Part shown: positions 20,101 through 20,896 of the stretch, one piece after another
Numbering within the stretch: the stretch's first letter is position 1
How the letters are laid out: each line of letters starts with the position of its first letter
Assembly: GCA_905250885.1 (NCBI GenBank)
Contig: CAJNOQ010003249.1
Location: forward strand, 1-20,896
Reading direction: 5' to 3'
DNA: 20,896 bases
DNA from: Didymodactylos carnosus
Lineage: Eukaryota; Rotifera; Eurotatoria; Philodinida; Philodinidae
Made by a program: the position numbers and the translations under genes
The notes under the pieces: generated by a model
Seen by the model: the letters and a program-made list of their open reading frames with translations, nothing else
What the model was told of the DNA's origin: nothing
Database searches by the model: none

Positions 20101-20263
20101 ATAATTCTGAGTGGAAAACCGTTAATTGATATTCGCCAAGATGCAATAGAATTATCTAATTTAACACAGTATAACGGACATCTATGTTATCCAGACAAAT
20201 GCATTAATACTAAAAAAATTTGTTTCAACGATTACGTAGACAATAGACCTTGTCAATCCGCAG
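1804..20263 (+). CDS. AGRN: agrin-like gene, 3' partial (whole gene span with introns)
   Basis: Agrin is a large extracellular-matrix protein that binds laminin, dystroglycan and, in vertebrates, LRP4/MuSK to organise synapses. The module order seen here is NtA or membrane anchor, seven follistatin/Kazal, two small Cys modules, an FGCC module, two laminin-EGF, one follistatin/Kazal, EGF, laminin G, two EGF, laminin G. That order is the agrin signature, because no other family I know joins NtA, Kazal tandem, LE pair and LamG/EGF alternation. Coding exons for the NtA form are 1804-2191 and then 8031 to 20263 as listed below; the membrane form starts at 7707. Visible coding length is 4,774 nt (NtA form) or 4,546 nt (membrane form). 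Module borders are phase 1, and introns inside modules are phase 0 or 2. The last exon ends in a phase 1 donor, so the gene continues outside the window. Clear SG-acidic glycosaminoglycan sites are not visible. Confidence 0.93.
4309..4598 (+). repeat. 290-bp palindrome-rich dispersed element, copy A
   Basis: The sequence is the reverse complement of 15167-15456, with roughly nine bases in ten matching by eye over the whole length. It contains many variants of the palindrome TAGGATCCTA, exact at 4399-4408 and 4509-4520. The ends are imperfect inverted repeats (ACAAAATCCTAC at the left; the right end read on the other strand gives AGTAAAATCCCTAT). Size, inverted ends and lack of coding suggest a MITE-like non-autonomous element. 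Homology to copy B may extend a few bases further left, to about 4300. Confidence 0.85.
4735..5275. repeat. GC-rich island with degenerate internal repeats
   Basis: This patch is strikingly richer in G and C than its surroundings. The block at 4815-4840 recurs at 5117-5142 with three differences in 26 bases. Read on the + strand from 4740, an 80-codon open frame repeats a motif, SPCKLPASSSPRTSPSFDK then SPRKFSVPLPPRPPSTLDK, so about 70-bp units are visible. I do not recognise a protein family, and the frame may be incidental to a satellite-like or transposon-derived repeat. Confidence 0.5.
5156..5199. repeat. GC-rich hairpin
   Basis: ATTCTCGCGGG at 5156-5166 pairs with CCCTCGCGAGAAT at 5187-5199, allowing a two-base bulge, around a 20-base loop. 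It sits inside the GC-rich island and may be part of the same decayed element. Confidence 0.5.
5690..5830. repeat. possible decayed repeat edge with ACACTG motifs
   Basis: ACACTGTAAAAAATAAAGTG starts near 5690 and resembles the terminal sequence of some DNA transposons. The 13-mer CTACACACTGAGA occurs twice about 31 bp apart around 5787-5825. No complete element with two ends or a target duplication could be delimited. Confidence 0.25.
7707..7866 (+). CDS. AGRN: Exon 1b: alternative N-terminus, type II membrane anchor
   Basis: The first in-frame ATG is at 7707. The 53 codons encode a basic cytoplasmic segment (residues 8-26, rich in K, R, H and Q), then an uninterrupted hydrophobic helix (about 27-48, core TLLIILTILILLAAIFIAIV), then YKALKTG. 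Positive charge before the helix predicts N-in, C-out topology, which would place the agrin modules outside the cell. The exon ends at the donor GTAAAT (7867) in phase 1, identical to exon 1a, so both join exon 2 at 8031 in frame. This is the same plan as vertebrate TM-agrin. An internal-exon reading with an acceptor at 7622-7623 cannot be excluded but has a poor polypyrimidine tract. Confidence 0.8.
8031..8087 (+). CDS. AGRN: Exon 2: common linker exon
   Basis: Acceptor TTAATAG precedes it and donor GTAAGT follows. It is phase 1 at both ends and 57 nt long. It encodes GAENDQFLNPFIENATNDS, a polar linker with an N-glycosylation sequon (NAT). It is the first exon shared by the secreted and membrane forms. 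Confidence 0.7.
8146..8175 (+). CDS. AGRN: Exon 3: 30-nt linker exon
   Basis: It lies between acceptor TTTTAG (8140-8145) and donor GTGAAA (8176) and encodes NQIIQSRSNQ in phase 1. The following 69-nt intron is a multiple of three and stop-free in frame, so retention would add 23 residues without breaking the protein. The exact border is therefore less certain than for its neighbours. Confidence 0.55.
8245..8475 (+). CDS. AGRN: Exon 4: follistatin/Kazal module 1
   Basis: It starts after acceptor TTTCTAG. It encodes an EGF-like hairpin (CKYGETCSEQGKCICLFNC) and then a Kazal half (VCDQNGDIYENQC). The arrangement C-x-YG-x-C-x-C-x-C followed by C-(D/S)-x-(N/D)-G-x-x-Y-x-x-x-C is the follistatin-domain signature used repeatedly in agrin. 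The donor GTATAC at 8476 is chosen because it leaves phase 1. Confidence 0.88.
8538..8789 (+). CDS. AGRN: Exon 5: follistatin/Kazal module 2
   Basis: It encodes CLYGGSCEEKKTENG..GECVCPNNC followed by VCATNNKTYNSLCELNKQAC and a closing YYGICG. The exon is 252 nt, phase 1 at both ends, with acceptor TTTAG and donor GTAAGA. It is a complete module in one exon. Confidence 0.92.
8881..9096 (+). CDS. AGRN: Exon 6: follistatin/Kazal module 3
   Basis: It follows acceptor TTTTATCAG and encodes DPCRDYLCTYNLEC, KCVREC and VCASNYQTYDNECEMNKYAC, ending DGQCNS. The donor GTACGA at 9097 is taken because it keeps phase 1 just after the last cysteine. It is a complete module in one exon. Confidence 0.9.
9097..10168. 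other. intron, about 1.07 kb
   Basis: No exon is seen. It contains a GA microsatellite (9506-9537) and ordinary AT-rich sequence. I found no mobile-element ends. Confidence 0.7.
9506..9537. repeat. GA microsatellite
   Basis: It is a nearly perfect run of GA dinucleotides interrupted by one GC step, inside the intron after follistatin module 3. It is low-complexity DNA. Confidence 0.9.
10169..10260 (+). CDS. AGRN: Exon 7: follistatin/Kazal module 4, first half
   Basis: It encodes ACLNLRCTTGKTCVYENG then SCRCAQNCTDQ, the EGF-like hairpin of a follistatin module. The donor GTATAT at 10261 leaves phase 0. This is one of the modules split by an internal intron, unlike modules 1-3. Confidence 0.87.
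10328..10439 (+). CDS. AGRN: Exon 8: follistatin/Kazal module 4, second half
   Basis: After acceptor TTTTTTAG the frame continues IDNPTCGSNLVTYRNQCEME, then RVSCEQ, a Kazal half. The exon ends with a single T before GTAAGT. The next exon begins GT, so the final cysteine codon TGT is rebuilt across the intron, which strongly supports both borders. Confidence 0.9.
11320..11462. repeat. GATC-centred palindromic repeat patch
   Basis: CAAGATCTTG occurs at 11333-11342 and CCAAGATCTTGG at 11417-11428, with several partial copies (TAAGATCTTA, CAAAATCTTG, CCAAGATC) between and after. The composition principle (short palindromes centred on GATC) resembles the 290-bp TAGGATCCTA element, but the sequence is different, so it may be a second family. 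Confidence 0.6.
11633..11717. repeat. 35-bp tandem repeat, about 2.4 copies
   Basis: Units start at 11633, 11668 and 11703 with no differences seen by eye. Each begins TTTTACAG and contains CTATGTAAGG, that is, a consensus-like 3' splice site and a GTAAGG donor 18 nt apart. The lack of divergence indicates a young duplication. Confidence 0.9.
11944..11984 (-). other. tRNA-like remnant (B box plus anticodon-like arm)
   Basis: On the minus strand GTTCAATCC matches the pol III B-box consensus GWTCRANNC exactly, and just upstream TCAG-TTCTAAA-CTGA forms a 4-bp stem with a seven-base loop. No A box or pairing acceptor stem could be found, so it is at best a tRNA pseudogene or tRNA-derived SINE relic. 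Confidence 0.2.
12033..12186 (+). CDS. AGRN: Exon 9: follistatin/Kazal module 5, first part
   Basis: It starts GTAGC after acceptor ATTATAG, completing the split TGT. It encodes SCQHLQCPYGQCSVKNG, SCDCVQC and a Kazal start ICADNGYTYT. The donor GTAAGA at 12187 leaves phase 2 within the threonine codon. Confidence 0.9.
12187..12378. mobile_element. intron largely made of a hairpin-bounded small insert
   Basis: TCAAGGGGGAAAAGGTG at 12196-12212 is an inverted copy (15 of 17 bases) of 12311-12327. Between them lie three degenerate 19-21-bp repeats of AGCATTGGARAGCATYTCA (12229-12289). The arrangement is that of a miniature inverted-repeat insertion of about 132 bp that enlarged an ordinary short intron. 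No target duplication was identified. Confidence 0.5.
12379..12553 (+). CDS. AGRN: Exon 10: end of Kazal module 5 and start of module 6
   Basis: It follows acceptor GTCCATAG in phase 2. It closes module 5 with QCQLEYDSC and KHVGKC and opens module 6 with CWDVQCPFNGICQTIQG then YTCTCKSKDEC. The donor is inferred as GTTCGT at 12554 (phase 0), because an in-frame stop follows six bases later and the next exon needs phase 0. This donor is non-consensus. Confidence 0.83.
12613..12739 (+). CDS. AGRN: Exon 11: follistatin/Kazal module 6, second half
   Basis: Acceptor TTCGAAG is followed by TDQNPHYRICASN, NQCEMDVASCEQQ and DQRYCG, the Kazal half of module 6. An AG nine bases later would also work in phase 0 and would drop three residues. 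Donor GTAAGT is at 12740, phase 1. Confidence 0.87.
12852..13091 (+). CDS. AGRN: Exon 12: follistatin/Kazal module 7
   Basis: It encodes ECEMYYGQCIDDVCTC, then EEMCATNRRTYNNRCLIEK, closing LGPCLEEIN. The GPC ending matches the usual end of agrin follistatin modules. The exon is 240 nt with acceptor TTTCATAG and donor GTAAGT, phase 1 at both ends. Confidence 0.92.
13154..13291 (+). CDS. AGRN: Exon 13: cysteine-rich linker module
   Basis: It encodes NEACGTDEPSINLTT, then CNKGQCPLNSYCKLD and NICCVKG. The C..CP..SYC...ICC spacing resembles invertebrate EB/WAP-like cysteine modules, not a follistatin domain. Acceptor is CTGTAG, donor GTATTG, phase 1 at both ends. I know no counterpart in vertebrate agrin. 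Confidence 0.8.
13345..13476 (+). CDS. AGRN: Exon 14: EB-like cysteine module 1
   Basis: It encodes LCLNDSHCGTNMVCLSGIC, then ECKEQSY and KKREC. The pattern C-x4-5-C-G-x4-C-x4-C-x-C is shared with exon 20, so the gene carries two copies of this module. The donor GTAGGT at 13477 is chosen because it leaves phase 1 and joins exon 15 in frame. Confidence 0.82.
13572..13676 (+). CDS. AGRN: Exon 15: agrin/papilin-type FGCC module
   Basis: It encodes CHHSLFGCCNDSLTSA, then RRGCPG. The C-x4-FGCC-x-D-x-x-x-x-A-x(n)-GCP signature occurs in vertebrate agrin directly before its laminin-EGF pair, the same place as here, which is strong support for orthology. It is 105 nt, phase 1 at both ends. Confidence 0.9.
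13731..13895 (+). CDS. AGRN: Exon 16: laminin-type EGF module 1
   Basis: It encodes CTCNPHGSSTSTCDPNNGVC, YCKPAVGG, CSNCENNYWGFSG and a final GC. The CxCNPxGS...C......GxCxCKPxVxGxxCxxC layout is a canonical laminin-EGF repeat. Acceptor is TTTTAG, donor GTAAGT, phase 1 at both ends. Confidence 0.94.
13955..14101 (+). CDS. AGRN: Exon 17: laminin-type EGF module 2
   Basis: It encodes ACGCNPLGSIRQDCYQGNGS, CACKPYTTGRKCDRC and HGCVD. It is the second of the tandem laminin-EGF repeats, one module per exon, phase 1 at both ends, with acceptor TTTTTTCAG and donor GTAAGT. Confidence 0.94.
14213..14455 (+). CDS. AGRN: Exon 18: follistatin/Kazal module 8
   Basis: It encodes SCREVQCKYDSVCQLELG, VCKCDIYC and ICASDGRTYSSKC, closing PGVCIG. 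Its place directly after the laminin-EGF pair matches the last (ninth) follistatin module of vertebrate agrin, and CASDGRTYSSKC is the most canonical Kazal core in this gene. Acceptor is TTTTAAG, donor GTAAAT. Confidence 0.94.
14511..14591 (+). CDS. AGRN: Exon 19: acidic linker
   Basis: It encodes ATDDERPEPLNDDDYSTIEY and then HPTLIESS, acidic and cysteine-free. It lies where vertebrate agrin has a Ser/Thr-rich stretch and SEA domain, which I do not find. Phase 1 at both ends. The following 66-nt intron is stop-free and a multiple of three, so retention is possible. Confidence 0.75.
14658..14762 (+). CDS. AGRN: Exon 20: EB-like cysteine module 2
   Basis: It encodes RCGSDYDCGENMVCLSDFC, then ECADQKY and SGSKCV, clearly homologous to exon 14 (DxxCGxNMVCLSxxCEC). 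The two copies flank the FGCC-LE-LE-Kazal block. Acceptor is TTTCTTTCAG, donor GTAAGC, phase 1. Confidence 0.85.
14763..15860. other. intron, about 1.1 kb
   Basis: No exon or SEA-like frame is seen. It carries copy B of the 290-bp element at 15167-15456. Sequence before it (15050-15165) is somewhat less AT-rich, without recognisable content. Confidence 0.7.
15167..15456 (-). repeat. 290-bp palindrome-rich dispersed element, copy B
   Basis: It is the reverse complement of copy A at 4309-4598 and of equal length. The exact palindrome TTAGGATCCTAA occurs at 15245-15256 and 15323-15334; in copy A the second site has mutated. The two copies are opposed and about 10.6 kb apart within one transcription unit. 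Confidence 0.87.
15861..15884 (+). CDS. AGRN: Exon 21: 24-nt micro-exon
   Basis: Between acceptor TTTATTTTAG and donor GTAAGT lie 24 nt, phase 1 at both ends, reading LANNSSPI with an NSS glycosylation sequon. Strong splice sites on both sides and exact phase support it, but so short an exon could be skipped or be a chance match. Skipping it keeps the frame. Confidence 0.6.
16018..16158 (+). CDS. AGRN: Exon 22: EGF module 1
   Basis: It encodes GACTRRTPCENNSTCQDKPN, then YICLCGWQWQGRHCTE. Six cysteines in EGF spacing with the terminal CxCxxxxxGxxC stand just before the first laminin G domain, as in agrin. The acceptor TATTTAG at 16011-16017 is chosen by phase. Confidence 0.9.
16221..16419 (+). 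CDS. AGRN: Exon 23: laminin G domain 1, part 1
   Basis: It encodes a LamG start: FNSDSYFELKSF, RLDLIFESNRHDGLILYSGD and FFMIALRSGHIDV. The F-x-(T)-x-x-x-x-GL(I/L)LY-x-G motif is diagnostic of laminin G. Donor is GTAAAT at 16420, phase 2. Confidence 0.92.
16480..16613 (+). CDS. AGRN: Exon 24: laminin G domain 1, part 2
   Basis: It continues the sandwich fold: IRVDYWTEPIQISQQIPINK, then YIHLKMIISNGEIKIQIND. Acceptor TTTCTTCAG joins in phase 2, and donor GTAAGT leaves phase 1. The domain is then interrupted by the 2-kb transposon-bearing intron. Confidence 0.9.
16802..16806. repeat. target-site duplication, left copy (CCTGA)
   Basis: CCTGA directly precedes the element and recurs directly after it at 17784-17788. 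Five base pairs is the Transib/RAG target-duplication length. Confidence 0.8.
16807..17783. mobile_element. non-autonomous Transib-like DNA transposon (977 bp)
   Basis: The left end reads CACAATGGGCAT and the right end, on the other strand, CACAGTGGGCAT; both heptamers fit the Transib terminus CACWRTG, which is also the V(D)J signal heptamer. A second conserved inverted block, CAGGCGGACTTTAG (16831-16844) and CAGGCGGACATTAG (17757-17770, minus), lies 17 bp inside the left heptamer but only 6 bp inside the right one. Perfect CCTGA target duplications flank the element. No transposase frame is present, so it would need a transposase made elsewhere. Identification as a DNA transposon is firm. 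The Transib assignment rests on the heptamer and the 5-bp duplication. Confidence 0.82.
17784..17788. repeat. target-site duplication, right copy (CCTGA)
   Basis: It is identical to 16802-16806. Removing the element and one copy would restore a continuous intron. Confidence 0.8.
17936..18344 (+). pseudogene. decayed 3' end of a non-LTR retrotransposon ORF2
   Basis: Three-frame reading gives MNYYCVIFDN (from 17996) and, after a frame change, KLAARMILNDY (18060-18092), NRRKSFRLIFVHKIITG, then past a stop KRKATKSYFLLKTIKEWK ending at 18344. These are the typical C-terminal landmarks after the reverse-transcriptase domain in CR1/Jockey-like elements: (D)YC.VW, Q(K/R)RAAR.I, RR...L..YKI..G, and SFF.RTI..WN. 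At least one frameshift and several stops show it is dead. The catalytic part is absent, as expected from 5' truncation. Confidence 0.68.
18572..18650 (+). CDS. AGRN: Exon 25: laminin G domain 1, part 3
   Basis: It encodes KLLPFHKKLNHFKGLVYLGA and then LPDSLRQ. VYLGALPD is the (V/I)Y(V/I/L)GG(L/V)P strand typical of laminin G. Acceptor is AATTTTAG, donor GTAAGT, phase 1 in and phase 2 out. Confidence 0.9.
18716..18840 (+). CDS. AGRN: Exon 26: laminin G domain 1, end
   Basis: It encodes LRSGFDGCIQEFRINNRL, the laminin G closing motif GF.GCI..(F/L).(I/V)N, followed by a linker to SAQNIG. Acceptor CTTCTGCAG joins in phase 2; donor GTAAGT leaves phase 1. Confidence 0.93.
19125..19397 (+). CDS. 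AGRN: Exon 27: EGF modules 2 and 3
   Basis: It encodes DECHTNPCRLSSCQRGGQC, then YRCSCPHGSHGINC (EGF 2), then CSSNPCRHKREQC and YTCICLNC (EGF 3, with a very short last loop). Two EGFs between laminin G 1 and 2 match vertebrate agrin. EGF 2 carries an unusually long inserted loop with HENDYKRNNFSFNQHY. The donor GTTTGT at 19398 is weak but fixed by frame and by the next exon. Confidence 0.9.
19462..19578 (+). CDS. AGRN: Exon 28: laminin G domain 2, part 1
   Basis: It encodes GEPYVGAFSKQSYIKHPPLE then EFLLELWFLTQEYNG, the first strands of laminin G 2. Acceptor is TGCATAG, donor GTGAAA, phase 1 at both ends. Confidence 0.9.
19636..19747 (+). CDS. AGRN: Exon 29: laminin G domain 2, part 2
   Basis: It encodes GILLYSVGFQEKTHLLLHLQ then RGLLTLNVLL, with the GILLY motif of laminin G. 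Acceptor TATTTAG, donor GTAAAT; phase 1 in, phase 2 out. Confidence 0.91.
19819..20035 (+). CDS. AGRN: Exon 30: laminin G domain 2, part 3
   Basis: It encodes WHRCILRIYGQKFSLYVNNE, then TTYIGGIPQG and LHGLHGAIQR. W-H-x-(V/I)-x-(V/I/L)...YIGG(I/V)P...(G)AI(Q/R) is canonical laminin G. In the usual GF.GC(I) closing strand this domain has LHGAI, without the cysteine. Acceptor TTTTACAG, donor GTAAGT, phase 0 out. Confidence 0.92.
20101..20263 (+). CDS. AGRN: Exon 31: laminin G domain 2 end and Cys-containing tail (last visible exon)
   Basis: It encodes IILSGKPLIDIRQDAIELSN, then HLCYPDKC, KICFND and RPCQSAG. The first part ends laminin G 2; the four cysteines could begin the next EGF or a linker. 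It ends in donor GTAATT at 20264 in phase 1, so further exons (expected EGF and laminin G 3) lie beyond the window. Confidence 0.85.
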
Positions 20264-20896
20264 GTAATTAGCTATCCGCACAGACAAAGATTTTGAGACT
20301 TTTAGGACATTCTCTCTATACAAGTAAAAAAAAATCAGTAGACTGAACATCTCCTATTTGAGCAAAAGAGTTTTTCAACTATCATAAAAATGCAGGAATA
20401 AGCATGTGTTGCGTTAGTCTGAGTTTGTATCTCACTTTCATGACATCTCTTTTTCAAATCAAACTTTGTTCAGAGCACGTACTCCACGAAAAAGCTTTGA
20501 ATGGAACAGTCTAAAGAATTTTTGTATAGGTCACTGAATCGAGTCATAGTCCAGTGGCACCCTTTCGTTTCCCTGTCAAGGAGAACGGTATGATTAACGG
20601 TCCGTATACGTGATGTTATCAGATCGTTTCTATACCGTTAATTGACGTGAGAAAAATGATCTATTTACTATACCATCAGCAAACCGTTATGTTTGATTTG
20701 GATTGCTGCGCTGTTACATCATCGATGAATTCTCTTCTCAATGCAATAATTTAATCTAATTTTTGATCTAAAAAGCTTTATTAAAAAGAAAAATCTGAGC
20801 ACAAAGGGTTAAAAGAAACCCACTTTAGCACTATACACAGAAACACACACATGTAAACATAAGAGCCTAAAACATAACAAGAAAAGAAAAAGTCAT
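20264..20896. other. start of an intron running off the window
   Basis: No in-frame acceptor leading to an EGF or laminin G exon is visible. The sequence is plain AT-rich DNA with a short inverted pair of AACGGTAT around 20585 and 20634, and nothing else to annotate. Confidence 0.6.

Noticed and set aside
1804-20263. Glycosaminoglycan attachment (SG with acidic neighbours)
   Set aside because: The few SG pairs lie inside folded laminin-EGF, EB-like or laminin G modules, so proteoglycan status is not supported by the visible exons.
1-20896. CRISPR array, bacterial operon or prophage content
   Set aside because: Spliced animal gene structure throughout; no regularly spaced direct repeats with spacers and no prokaryotic gene layout.

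Overview
The window is AT-rich animal nuclear DNA. It carries most of one multi-exon gene on the + strand, and I recognise that gene as agrin, the basement-membrane and synapse-organising matrix protein. I reconstructed 32 coding exons by hand from reading frame, GT..AG borders, splice phase and domain logic. All exon joins keep frame. The gene runs off the 3' end of the window. Short introns (about 50-190 bp), AT-rich sequence, frequent CGT/CGA arginine codons and a derived domain set suggest a small-bodied invertebrate. A bdelloid rotifer is my best guess, but the species is not proven by the sequence.

Layout. 1-1803 is non-coding 5' flank. 1804-2191 is a first exon with a signal peptide and the agrin N-terminal (NtA, laminin-binding) domain. 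2192-7706 is a long intron with repeats. 7707-7866 is a second, alternative first exon encoding a type II membrane anchor with the same splice phase as the NtA exon. 8031-13091 encodes a linker and seven follistatin/Kazal modules. 13154-13676 encodes two small cysteine modules and a conserved FGCC module. 13731-14101 encodes two laminin-EGF modules, and 14213-14455 an eighth follistatin/Kazal module. 14511-15884 encodes an acidic linker, a second EB-like module and a 24-nt micro-exon. 16018-16158 encodes an EGF module. 16221-18840 encodes laminin G 1, 19125-19397 two EGF modules, and 19462-20263 laminin G 2 plus a cysteine-containing tail. No SEA domain was found. Further EGF/laminin G parts would lie beyond the window.

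The gene appears to make two proteins from two promoters: a secreted NtA form (about 1,591 codons visible) and a membrane-anchored form (about 1,515 codons visible), sharing everything from 8031 onward. This matches the vertebrate NtA-agrin/TM-agrin arrangement.

The five longest introns hold most of the repetitive DNA. The best element is a 977-bp non-autonomous DNA transposon at 16807-17783 with a perfect 5-bp target duplication (CCTGA) and Transib/RAG-type terminal heptamers (CACAATG/CACAGTG). Its two ends differ by 11 bp in heptamer-to-motif spacing, as V(D)J 12/23 signals do. Also present are two opposed copies of a 290-bp element rich in TAGGATCCTA palindromes, a degraded non-LTR retrotransposon tail, a hairpin-bounded small insert, and a 35-bp tandem repeat whose unit looks like a micro-exon with both splice sites.
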